From Chara braunii (Eukaryota; Streptophyta; Charophyceae; Charales; Characeae): 30,660 nt of DNA. The position numbers were made by a program, and so were the translations under genes. The notes under the pieces are model-generated. The model saw only the letters and a list, made by a program, of their open reading frames with translations. It was not told the origin of the DNA and did no database searches. Where the stretch lies: contig BFEA01000124.1 of the NCBI GenBank assembly GCA_003427395.1, forward strand, positions 634,738 to 665,397, given 5' to 3'. Numbering within the stretch: position 1 is the first letter of the stretch; each line of letters begins with the position of its first letter. Positions 19,361 to 29,259 of the stretch are shown piece by piece.

Positions 19361-21440
19361 GGATTAAGAAACTAGTGTTTTCCCTCCTTCGCAATTATTA
19401 GCTCTTAAGCAAATCAGGAGATTCCCCTTCATTTAATCAATATCATACATCCTCTTACTTGGATTGAGGATCGATATAATTAAAGTACCCTTGGGATGCA
19501 AACATAGTCAAGGGAGGAGGGGGTCAAAAAGGAGTATAAAAGACATATAATTTTGGACAATCACTAGGTATTTCTTCTGAGAAAATTGGAGTCATTTTTC
19601 ATAACAATTACCCGATAAGCCTTTTCCATCTAGGTATGAGAAAGTTCTACATCAACCCCTATTTAGAAATAGTTGGATTACAAATAATCAGGGTTGCATT
19701 TTCAATAGTTCGGTCCCACCTTGGTCCATGCGAGTTAAAAGAGCAACGTTGAGGATGAAGTACTTATGCCAGTGAAAGGGACTTCCATGTATTCTCATCA
19801 ACTTTTAAACCGTCTGGATCAGATTATTTTTTCATTCCATTGACATGGGTACACACATTACGGGAGGGCATCATCTTGTAAGAACTTGATTTGGTAGGGC
19901 CCTTTCAGCCCAATGAATACAGGATAGTGAAAATTGTCCACTTATTTCCAGATGGTGCATTGGCGTGTCTTCTTATATTGAACAGGGAGTACCTTTTAAG
20001 AAATGATAAACCTAGGGGTTTTCTTTTCCCATATGAATATCTTTAACATATTAGAGCGTTGCATATATCCTCCATTCTGCGATGGAAGGCCTATCGTGCA
20101 GAGTTCCCTATCCCTGAACTCTCTCTGAATAAAAGGCCTATCATGTAGAACTTCCTATCTTTAAACTTCGTCTGGATCCTACGGAGTGGGTTAACTGCAA
20201 TAGCAAGAGAGGAAAACCATGATATTTACAAAATCTCTCGGTCAAGGCGGTGTAACGAGTGTTATGCCCAAAAGTAGACATTACGGCGATAGAACAGAAC
20301 AGGAGGTCCTACCAACTCAATATTGATATCAATCAAATTGAGCATATAATTTTATTTTATTTTTAAATAAACAATGTCAAACCAAATTTGTATGTTTGGA
20401 ATGGTAGGTAGTTCACCGCTGCCTGCCGACAAACTATTGGCTAATAGACAAATCAATACTGGAACAAAAGAGATTGTCATCATTTTTGTGCAAATCTTAT
20501 TTTTGGGTTTGTTGTAGTCGCAAGTGCAGAGAGACCACTGAACATAAATTTGTGCAATATGCCTGATCAGTTTTGTTGTGGAGACGATGAGGCGCAGAAA
20601 AGGTCTGAAATGGACGAATCAATTGTCAACTTAGCACATACGAAAGATCCGGGAACAATGGGCAGTTCTCATAAAACAGTTATATTAATTAAATTATACA
20701 AATTTCAACATTAAAAAAATATACGACAAGCAATTCAACATTTCAATCGGGACTGGTTGGGGGCCTCTGCACAAGGAAGACTTGGGAGAGGTGATATGGC
20801 CAGGGGAAAAAGGGTTCATCAATGACTTTTAGCTCATATTTTGGGATTGGTTCTCATTTCAACTAGGAGTCTCTCTCAGATCTCCAGACTTCTTCTCAAA
20901 TCATTTTTCTTTGTCTGAACTAGCCATAGTGGATATGCAATGGTATGGTTTGGGGGGAGAATGAGTAGATTTATTTTTCTACTTGGACTGGGGGGAGTCA
21001 GTCCTATCTGGATTGAAAAAACATCTCCCTCTAGTTTATTTTTCATCTCCAAATGTTCTCTACGAATTGTTTCCATGGAACGCTCGACCCAGTTTCCAGC
21101 AGGTGTTCCGCCCCACTAATAATCTGAAGTCACTTGCAGGACAACCAAGAGTGCATGCTCGTATCACCGCTCCTAACTATTTTTCTGCCAGTGTTGCTTG
21201 GATTGAAAAATAAAATCAAATAAATCTTCTTAATTGCATGAAATTAAAATTTGCTTTCCAGAGCTATTCATATCGGAAGGGAAAACCTTATGTTGGAACT
21301 TATACTTGCAGTTGTTTTTCTCACAAGTAATATGTTTCTGAGACAATCTCTTTCACTCTCTTTCTCTCTTTTTCAAGTTTTTTTTGCTACTTCTTTTATT
21401 TTTTGTTTTTTTCTCTCTTTCTCTCGTTCTCTCATAGAAC
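19361..21440. other. Decayed repeat-like sequence, no gene
   Basis: About 2 kb with only short frames. It contains a diverged tandem duplication (20086-20176) and ordinary A/T-rich sequence. Some short plus-strand and minus-strand stretches look protein-like, but no family could be named. It ends in a CT-rich tract before the GA microsatellite. Confidence 0.4.
20086..20176. repeat. Diverged tandem duplication, 47-base period
   Basis: AAGGCCTATCGTGCAGAG at 20086 is repeated as AAGGCCTATCATGTAGAA at 20133, and the following bases also correspond. Most differences are C/T or G/A transitions. Confidence 0.7.
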
Positions 21441-21442
21441 AA

Positions 21443-21502
<60 letters not shown>

Positions 21503-21535
21503 GAGAGAAAAAGAGAAAGAGAGAGAGAAGGAGAG
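21346..21535. repeat. CT-rich then GA microsatellite
   Basis: A CT-rich stretch (21346-21436) is followed by a GA array (21447-21535). The two are roughly complementary, so they could pair as a hairpin. The open frames here are repeat shadows. Confidence 0.92.
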
Positions 21536-21682
21536 TGAAAATGAGAGAGACTGAGGCAAACAGAAAGAGAGCAAAGTACATTCAGCAGGTGTTGCTTGAG
21601 ACCAATGAAACGACGCTAAAAAGTAAACTTCACTTTCCCGCAATTAAAAAGATAGAGAAAATTAGGGCGTGGTAATGGTTTG

Positions 21683-22115
21683 AGTTTCTAAATGCATTTT
21701 AAACTGTCATTTTGCAGTCCAGTCCAGTCCGAATTTTACAATGTTGTCGAAACTCCGCTTTGCAAAAAAGTCGTACCGTGGAGTTTGCAACCGCAGTTTA
21801 GCTAGACACATGGTCAATTTTATTTTTCCTCCAGGCGTGGCGAAGACATCTCGTCCGAGGCCTTGGTCACGCGCGAGATTTAGGGAATTTTTTTTTTTTT
21901 TACTTTTTTTTTCCCGAAGGTGGTCGAGGCATCTTGTCACGTGGCTGGACCATGACCAAGGCCGGAGATTAAAAAAACAAGAAGCCACTAGCCAGACTAA
22001 ACTGAAGTTACAAACTCTGCAGTGCAACTTTTCTGCAAAGCAGAGTTTATACTGCATTGTAAACTTCTGACCGGACCCGACTGTGAAACAACAGTTTGAA
22101 ATACATTTAGAAACT
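21683..22115. mobile_element. Foldback element with long imperfect inverted arms
   Basis: Outer ends AGTTTCTAAATG (21683-21694) and CATTTAGAAACT (22104-22115) are inverted copies. Inside, the left arm (CTTTGCAAAAAAGTCGTACC, GTTTGCAACC, CAGTTTAG) matches the reverse complement of the right arm with roughly three-quarters identity by eye over about 170 bases. A smaller matching pair, GGCCTTGGTCA, lies nearer the centre beside T runs. There is no coding capacity, so it is a non-autonomous DNA element of unassigned superfamily. A target-site duplication could not be settled. Confidence 0.75.
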
Positions 22116-24012
22116 GCTTTTGTGACTGTGTTGTAGTTAACCCCAAAACATATCTCTAGTTTAAGTTGTTTAACTAAATGACAGTTGAAATTGTTACAGC
22201 AAAATACTGTCAAGAGCGATGTGCAATAGTAGTGAACTAACACGTTATCGAATTATTGTCATATTTCTAGTATGATTTATGGTCGTGCACCACTTTAGCA
22301 GTATTGAAACATCTAATTATAGGTCGATTACTCTACTCACAATAGTCTACGAACACGTGGCAAAAGCACTTACAAAACGTCTCTTTAAGGTCATGACGGA
22401 CATTATACATCCCACACAAACAAGATTCATTGAAGGTAGGAATTTTGAAAATGGTATTCTACTGGTAAATGAACTAATTAAATTTTATAGGCAATCAAAG
22501 CATAACGCAGGTTTCATCTTTGATTGATTTCGAAAAAGCTTATGACCATGTAGACTGGTTCTTCTTAGAGAAATGTCTAAAAAAAATTAAGTTTGATCCC
22601 AATTTTAGGAGATGGATAAAGATTATATACGCCAATCTACAACTCGAGTGATGGTAAACGAAAATTTGCCCCCTCTTATTGAACTAGAACGATTGATAAG
22701 ACAGAGTGACCCCATTGCATCTTTTTCTTTTGTCATCATAATAAAGGTCATAGCAGTCAATCCAGACTGCAATAAGGTTATCAAATGTATCGAAATTAGC
22801 CACATTCCAGAAGAAGCTCTCCCAATACTCTTCTTGATCGCAGATGACCTTCTCTGATGGTGGAAACCTCTTGAGACAACTTGGTAGAAATCAGGAGGTT
22901 GATAGACAAGTTTTGTTCCCTGTCAAACATGAGGATAAATAAGGGAACTAAAACACAGGGATGGTGGATACACCACTAAGGTGTAAGACCTCTAGAACAA
23001 CCGAGCATTAATTGACTGCCCCCATCAACTCCTATCAGAGTGTTAGGCAGTTCCCTGTCTGTTTAAGGCAAGTCATCAACGAATAATTGATTGGATCTCC
23101 AAACCAACTTTAGTTAAAATCATTATGAAGTTATGGAAAGATAAACAACCTCTCTTATTGGACGATCTCTGGTCATAAACAACGTGATCCTAGCTACACT
23201 ATGGTATAGGTCCGCAATATGAGCTAGATAACCCCTACAAAGGTAAATAACAACCTTTCTTTGAAGAGGTAACCACAATCATAAGAATGTCATTACCGAG
23301 GTGGTCTGGCATACGATAATTCAACCCAAGAAAAAAAGAGGGCTAGGAATTTTGGATCCTGTCACCCAGGCCATGACACATGTCATTCAATTGATCGACT
23401 TCTCTTCAACCCACAAACCCCTTGGCTTGGTCTAGCAGAGCAACAGATCTCACGACTAGCCCCGGAGTTCCCGGAAGGGACAAACCCTTTGTTTTGGCTG
23501 GAGAACCGTAGTTGGTCTATTCCCATAAGTAGAACGTAACCCTCAGGCTAGACACCAGAAACACATCGTCAAGCTACACGAAGGGATAAGAAGAACGGTC
23601 CCTTATGGCCATAGTTACTCAAGACTGAGCACAAACTACCCCTACCGGACAAGGTTTCACCCAAAAGTGGGAAGAGGTTTGTTAACAACCCCTCCTTAAG
23701 AACATGTGGATCACTAACTTTTAAGGTAGGACGTTGCACTGTTTGGAGTCTCCCTCGAAGGGATAGATGAAAAGGGGCATCCTCAGGATACTAGGAGATA
23801 TTTGGAATCCAGAAACTAGAGACTAATACTCTATCACGGACCTCTTGCCTTCTCTACGTTATTGTAGAGGATCGGCAAGAGCACTAGAAAAGATTGTTGA
23901 ATCTATCCCCATGAATGGCTCGACCCACAACTCAAAGAGAGCGATTGGGTAGGAATCCAAGGGAACCCACTACATATAGGTAATGCGGTGATGGTTAATG
24001 ATGATGGATCCT

Positions 24013-24366
24013 ACGTAGCACCGTGTTCGCTTTCGGAGATGAACACGAACATGTTCACTCGAACACAAACAAGCGCCCAAAAACCACCGAACACGAACAT
24101 TAAAAAACAAAAGAGTTCTAAAATATTTATGGAAAAACTATATTGTTATGTATAATAACAATACAAGCAACTTTTGCCTTGGAGTCATGTTCAAATTGGT
24201 AGCCAATCATGAGTTAAAAATCAAGAACCGAAAAAACATTTATTTATTTTTATTATTATTTTTTTACGGAAAAAAAAATACGTTCGCCCGAACATGCTCG
24301 CGAGCTATTTGCGCGAACACGCGAATGTGATGGGGCGCGAACATGTTCGCCATGCTACGCAGGATA
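24013..24366. mobile_element. Non-autonomous element inserted in the second LINE
   Basis: It is bounded by TCCTACGTAGCA on the left (24009-24020) and TGCTACGCAGGA on the right (24353-24364), inverted with one mismatch. Both ends are rich in GAACA and TGTTC, including GAACATGTTC on each side. GATCCT occurs just outside on both sides (24007-24012 and 24367-24372), a possible target duplication, but the boundaries are ambiguous. LINE-derived sequence flanks it. It encodes no protein. Confidence 0.55.
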
Positions 24367-25090
24367 GATCCTCTCTTCTTTCTCTATTTCTATTAATCAT
24401 AACAATTGGCTGAAGGAAAGTCAAACAAATTAAACCATTTGGGTCCAGTCTGAGCAGGTTTTTAGAATCGGAGTGTTGAAATGCAAGGACCATTGGCTTG
24501 CCTTCAAGCCTGCATGTGCAATAAACAAACTAGCTCCGAGTCTAGACACTCTCTCATAGGTATGGACATTTTCACTGGGGAAACAAAGTAAGTGTACCCG
24601 CTTTTTTCACACACTAACAAGTAGATCAACTTAGATGGAGGAAACAATTAAAGGTAAGCAAGGAAATACTTAAAAAGGTCAAATGGTTCAAGATTAAAAT
24701 GCAGACCCACAAAGGTAGCCTTGTTGCAATGGCAAATCGACCACCGTTGTCTCCCCACCAATGACTGGCTTATAGAAAGGCCTACACTAGAGGAGAGAGG
24801 CATTACACTTCCTTGGTGTAAATCATGTTTAGTAGCTTTCCCATCCACAAACGTTCCTGAAATCATCACGCATATATTCCTTCAATGCCCAGGAGTGGTC
24901 TGGCTATGGACATGGTGAGACATGATCTGAAGATCTTTAATCCCCTAAGTGAGCTGCCTTGGGATTGGTGGACTATACTATATGAGACCTGGTCTCAGAA
25001 ACAACTAGATGACTTCTATCACAACTTGTTTATCACAAGAAGAAGGGTCATTATACGAGCCCTTTGGAGATGATGATGTACTTTAGAAAT

Positions 25091-25129
25091 GGAGGGAGCA
25101 AAGCTGGAGGGAGCAAAGCTGGAGGGACC
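25091..25129. repeat. Short tandem repeat, 15-base unit
   Basis: GGAGGGAGCAAAGCT occurs twice, then a partial third copy. It lies in the C-terminal part of the second LINE. Confidence 0.9.
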
Positions 25130-25784
25130 AAAATTTACAAAATCTATTAAACTGCAAGTACAAACAGTTATCACAACCCAATGGGAAAAAAATAAAGAAA
25201 AGATTCAATTTTTATCTTTCAAAAGTGAAATCCTACAGCACATTCAATAATGCAGTGGCGCTTGGCTAGGGGGGCCTCAGGGGGGTAAGATAGACAAAGT
25301 TAATTGGAATCGAGTGAGGAGAGAAAACAAGGAAGACCAAAGAGAGGTTTTCGCCTGATCTTCCACGAATGGACTGACGTGGATCCTGCTAATCCCCTTC
25401 GCCCTCTGTCGGATTTCCTAGACCCTTTTCCTCCGCCCTCCCACTGTTTGGTTCCCTTGAGCTGGTTTGGCAAAAATTAGGAAATGTGGCCAGATTTTTT
25501 GTTCCTAATCAGTTGGAAGGTAGCTATTAGAGTTCAAAGCAAGATCAGGCGCCCCAAAGAGGGGTGAAGAGGTAGCAGTACCAAAGTTACTAGGTGGCAG
25601 TATGGCCCAAAGCAACGGATACTATGTACATCATCAAGTCACTCTTTTGTTCTCTTGTCAAATGGGACCCTAAACCGCTTTCGAGCAGGTGCGGCTCCCC
25701 ACAAATATATCGGAGCAACTGGATGAAATACTAGGAGAGGATGCTCTTACCACCTCTCCTAGTACGTTCGCTCCGGTTATTTTG

Positions 25785-25820
<36 letters not shown>
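25785..25820. repeat. TA dinucleotide array
   Basis: About 36 bases of uninterrupted TA repeats. Confidence 0.97.
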
Positions 25821-26010
25821 AATCAACTTTGGAAAGTTTGTGACGAACCAGCTTTCGGACTTGCGCCATCTTTCAGACTCCTTCCCTTCCCTTGTTTTCT
25901 CTGTATCAAGATGTGTCTTACTCGGCCCCCGAAACCCCCCTCTGCTTATTTTTTCAATTAAAGGTACCTCGTCGAAATGTGTATTTTTTTGTCAACACTA
26001 GTGGTTCTTG

Positions 26011-26117
26011 AAATTCCGTCATTTTTGTAATTTGGAAATGCATGGGAATCACGCGCGCCTTAGTGAGCGCGCTCAGAATTTGGCTCGACAGTTAGGAATT
26101 CCAAAATTGACGGAACT
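26011..26117. repeat. Imperfect hairpin of about 107 bases
   Basis: The left arm AAATTCCGTCATTTTTGTAA pairs with the right arm around GGAATTCCAAAATTGACGGA, and GCGCGC-type runs pair nearer the loop. It resembles a short inverted-repeat element or a small-RNA precursor. There is no direct evidence of transcription. Confidence 0.55.
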
Positions 26118-26579
26118 CGATGTGTCTTTTCACACGTGAATGTTCTCGGCCTTAAGATGGAAAACTATGAGAATTTTGTAGGAATATGGACAGATGTAGG
26201 ACTTTCTTTTTTCCCCGCGCCTACTTTGCCTGCAGATATAGTGATTTCAATTTTTGAATTAGCGTAGGGCTGGGGAAAAAACTGCTACGGTTTCGGTGTC
26301 CATTTTCTTCAGTTGTTTGTCACCATGCTATGAGCTCCCTCCTCCTTCCTCCTCGCGCCCCTCTTCTCGCGCACAGGCTTTCTCGCTCTCTCCCCCTGTA
26401 ACTGTTTTTCTTTCTCCTTCCTCGTGCGTGTTTTTTTGCTCTTTCTTGATCATCTGAATCTTGGATCCGTTTCACACCATCTTTCGCACTCCTCTTCTTC
26501 CCGCTCTAAAACCTGCGCTCGAAAAGCCCGGTCGATCCTCTCTTCCTATCTAGCGAAGGAGAAACGCCGTGTAAGAGGA

Positions 26580-26810
26580 GACCTCTACTACGTGACGATT
26601 CTGATTGGTTGAGTCAGAGATCGGACTCAGAGGGATCAACATAGCTTTCAACGGACGATTACCCTCGAGACCTCCCTCACCTTCCTCTGTCCTAACTTTC
26701 ATCTTTCCCCGTATCTATCTCCCTTCTCACAACTATAAATTCCGCCGGCGCATCCGCAAAACTCTCTCTCAACTTGTTAGCGAGCTTCCGGGAAGCTGTG
26801 GCTAGATGGT
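26580..26810 (+). promoter_or_regulatory. Candidate promoter with TATA box
   Basis: TATAAAT lies at 26734-26740, followed about 25-35 bases on by CT-rich sequence suited to initiation. Upstream are an ACGTGACG motif and an inverted CCAAT box (GATTGG) near 26590-26605, and long pyrimidine-rich sequence at 26330-26720. The first ATG downstream (26806) opens only 39 codons, so no gene can be attached. It could be a promoter of an unseen spliced gene or of a retroelement. Confidence 0.3.
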
Positions 26811-27419
26811 GTGCGTGAGGTGCGAGTCGAAAAGTCCCGACGGGCTGACTGTAGGCTGGCTAACTGTGCGCCTGATCGCCACGACAGACTGTGGAATCGG
26901 GGCGAGCCCACGCAGAAACTAAGTCGGCGGGGTGACGATCGCAATGGTGGCAGGTGGCACGCGGCAGCCGGGATCGTCGGTGCATGTATCGGGAGTGACA
27001 AGAGTTGAGTGGATGAATGGCCTGGGGCCATGATGGAACTTTACTGCAGATGCGCCTCCTTGTTTCTGTCCTATTCTTTGGTGTGAGTGCAGCTTCATGA
27101 CAATTAAGCTGGGAAATCTTTTCATCTCCATACTTTTGTGTGACCGTTCTGTACAGAATTCATTTCGCTCGCTTATCTTCTGATGTGAATGACTACGCAT
27201 TTTTTAGAATGGTTGTCTGATGGGCCGGTGCTTTGATTAGACTCGGAATAGCGGGATAGGGGTGCAGAGCACACAGAACACTAAATAATGCATGGCTGTT
27301 ATTTTCGCACCTTCCGCGATGAGTAACTACGAATGTTTTGTCATTGATGGATTGGTCGTTGATTTGGCTGAAGAGTTGTGGTGAATAGAATGCGCAAGAA
27401 CGATTGAGTTGATTGGCAA
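26811..27419. other. No recognised gene
   Basis: Less A/T-rich sequence after the TATA region. Short frames exist on both strands but none is long or family-like. It could hold the leader of a spliced transcript. Confidence 0.35.
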
Positions 27420-27421
27420 TA

Positions 27422-27636
27422 AACTGCCATTTCGTCAAAATGGACGTCTTTTATTTTTTGAACAAAATTAAAACCGAGTTTTTTGGCCGAAAACTCATAA
27501 AAATTTGTTGTTCCAGAGGGTCCTGTAAAACGTTGGACCCTCACGAACATCAAAGTTTTACGAGTTTTCGGACAAAAAACTCGGTTTTAATTTCGTTCAA
27601 AAAATAAAAAATGTCCATTTTGAGGAAATGGTCGTT
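27422..27636. mobile_element. Palindromic MITE-like element, copy 1, TA-flanked
   Basis: A 215-base foldback with arms of about 100 bases. It starts AACTGCCATTTCGTC and ends GAAATGGTCGTT, with inner landmarks ACCGAGTTTTTTGG and the reverse of these. The centre is GAGGGTCC-TGTAAAACGTT-GGACCCTC (27516-27542). TA flanks both ends (27420-27421, 27637-27638), as in mariner-type elements. It has no coding capacity. Confidence 0.85.
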
Positions 27637-27917
27637 TAGAACAATGTTGTTGGGATTTTGTTCGAGAATGCAAGAGAGTTTAGATCTGACGATATTTTGA
27701 TTGCGGAAAGGTTTTCAATCTTGAACACACTCCGCATCCCCTCTGTGGTTGACCCTCGTTACGCAAAACCCGAAAGACAATTTATCTTCCCAGAGAGAAG
27801 GAGGGCGCCACGTGCGACCTGCACGAGTGGATCATCGACTGTGTCCCACCTGACGAGAGTACTGTCCCCACGATTCCTGTATGAAAATTTCTTGGCGAAA
27901 CCATAGACCATTGCAAA

Positions 27918-27918
<1 letters not shown>

Positions 27919-27991
<73 letters not shown>

Positions 27992-28003
27992 CTCTCTCTC
28001 TCT
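27919..28003. repeat. CT dinucleotide microsatellite
   Basis: About 85 bases of CT repeats with one TTG interruption near the right end. Frames through it are shadows. Confidence 0.97.
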
Positions 28004-28223
28004 GATAAACGAAGGAATGCTCCCACTTTGCTTCGCATGTTTCAAAGGTGAAAATCGGAAAAGCCCGATCGATGGACGAGGGATTAACGACGAATGATTT
28101 ATACCGACTCTTGCGATTGATTGGATTACCATGTGGACTGAAGGCCCCAATCTGACTGGGCGCCGGCCTCCCGTACTGCCGCCACATCCCTTCCCCTACA
28201 ACGAGAACAGGACATGTGTATGA

Positions 28224-28566
28224 ACTACCATTTCGTTAAAATGGACATCTTTTATTTTTTGAACGAAATCGAAACCGAGTTTTTTGGCCGAAAACTCGTC
28301 AAAATTTGTTGTTCATGAGGGTCCGGCGTTTGTAAAACGCTGGACCCCCTGGCTGTACATGGACCTAGCTTGAGACCTGGTTCCTCTAGGCAGTCCTGCC
28401 TGGAGGTGCCTGGTCTCAAGCTAGGTCCATGTACAGCCAGGGGGTCCAGCATTTGTAAAATGCTGGACCCTCAGAAACAACAAATTTTGACGAGTTTTCG
28501 ACAAAAAAACTCGGTTTCAATTTCGTTCAAAAAATAAAAGATGTCCATTTTGACGAAATGGTTGTT
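28224..28566. mobile_element. Palindromic MITE-like element, copy 2, with inner palindrome
   Basis: The outer arms are the same family as 27422-27636 (AACTACCATTTCG ... CGAAATGGTTGTT), flanked by TATG on both sides (28220-28223, 28567-28570). The axis lies between 28394 and 28395, and the arms stay in register over their whole 167 bases. Inside each outer arm is a small hairpin cassette (GGGTCC ... GGACCC at 28320-28346 and 28443-28470). Between these lies a further perfect palindrome with CTGGCTGTACATGGACCTAG and its complement. Copy 1 has one cassette and lacks the inner palindrome. Confidence 0.88.
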
Positions 28567-28722
28567 TATGCGAGTGGGACGTACGATAAGCCGTCGCCAA
28601 GATCGGCGACCGATATTATTTCCCTCTCGAAACTCGGTGCTCATGATTTGTCGGAGCGGGCTTTGTTATTATTGATGCGCATTTTCCGCCTTATTCGTTG
28701 CTATTACCATTTAACGAGTTGA

Positions 28723-28956
28723 TTGTCATTTCGTGGACGGCACTCTTGTTGCCTCGAGTGTTACCAATCAAAAGGCTTCCACTACCGCGTACGGAGTGAG
28801 GACGAACACAAGAAACGAGCTACGCGGTTGAGACCTTCCACGTCAGATTGTGAGTTGTGCAATGAGCGGCGTCGGGATTTGATCCGAAAACGAGACACCA
28901 AATGTCACGGTGTACCTGCTCCGTTTCACGCGAAGCGAAGGGCAACGGCCTACTAG
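28723..28956 (+). CDS. Small Cys-rich basic open frame, unrecognised
   Basis: A 77-codon frame opens at TTG with no ATG at its start, ending TAG at 28954. It has CLEC and CELC pairs, which could bind a metal ion, and a basic C-terminal half (NERRRDLIRKRDTKC). Length, lack of an ATG and position just upstream of an LTR-type primer-binding site argue that it may lie within a long terminal repeat or be chance. I recognise no family. Confidence 0.2.
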   Translation: MSFRGRHSCCLECYQSKGFHYRVRSEDEHKKRATRLRPSTSDCELCNERRRDLIRKRDTKCHGVPAPFHAKRRATAY

Positions 28957-28959
28957 AAA

Positions 28960-29212
28960 GTTCAACGATACTTTTTAGATTGAATTTCCCCGCGCCGAAC
29001 GTCCCGCGCGCGCCTTTTTAGCCCTGGACATCCGCATAGTGACGGACTCTCCCCTCTTACTAAGTTGGACCCGCACGGGGGATTTCAGTTAAGTCCGTGT
29101 CCCCACACTCAATTTTCCAAAAATCTTTGGCACACCCCATCTCGCTGTCATTCCAAGGCCCCCTTCCGCAATCGAAAACACTCCGAACGGAAGACAGTGC
29201 AGGACGTGAGGT
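28960..29212 (+). other. Probable 3' end of a 5' LTR
   Basis: This sequence lies directly before the primer-binding site, where an LTR must end. No second LTR is in the window, so its start and exact end cannot be fixed. Nothing else is recognised. Confidence 0.4.
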
Positions 29213-29225
29213 TGGTATCGGAGCC
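29213..29225 (+). promoter_or_regulatory. LTR retrotransposon primer-binding site
   Basis: TGGTATCGGAGCC matches the plant-type binding site for the 3' end of initiator Met tRNA (TGGTATCAGAGC) with one A-to-G difference. It lies about 130 bases before Gag sequence, the expected position. Confidence 0.7.
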
Positions 29226-29259
29226 GACACGTGTCGGTTCTGACAATAGTAAGACGAGC

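Larger units (their letters stand above)
22290..25260 (+). pseudogene. Decayed LINE ORF2, second copy, plus strand
   Basis: RT sequence starts with SNYRSITLLTIVYEHVAKAL, runs through HPTQTRFIEGRN to motif A FEKAYDHVDW (one frame later, near 22530), then RQSDPIASF (motif B, Gly lost) and FLIADDLL (motif C with an extra Ile). Downstream, GRSLVINNVILATLWY (about 23167-23214) and QPKKKRGLGILDP (about 23320-23360) match the corresponding parts of the minus-strand LINE. A zf-RVT-like segment follows (CKSCLVAF, HIFLQC; 24760-24900) and the tail SFKSEILQHIQ ends near 25250. Stops and frameshifts are many. The 5' part with the endonuclease is missing. It is the same clade as, and much older than, the other copy. 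Confidence 0.75.
25261..26270. other. LINE 3' flank and intergenic sequence, no gene
   Basis: An open stretch near 25350-25470 (RLIFHEWTDVDPANPL) may be a remnant of the LINE tail. The rest has a TA microsatellite (25785-25820) and a small inverted repeat (26011-26117). No gene is supported. Confidence 0.45.

Noticed and set aside
21353-21675. Arg-Glu and Ser-Leu repeat frames
   Set aside because: They are translations of the GA/CT microsatellite.
27759-28187. 142- and 122-codon frames with Arg-Glu repeats
   Set aside because: They run through the CT microsatellite at 27919-28003 and show no family resemblance.
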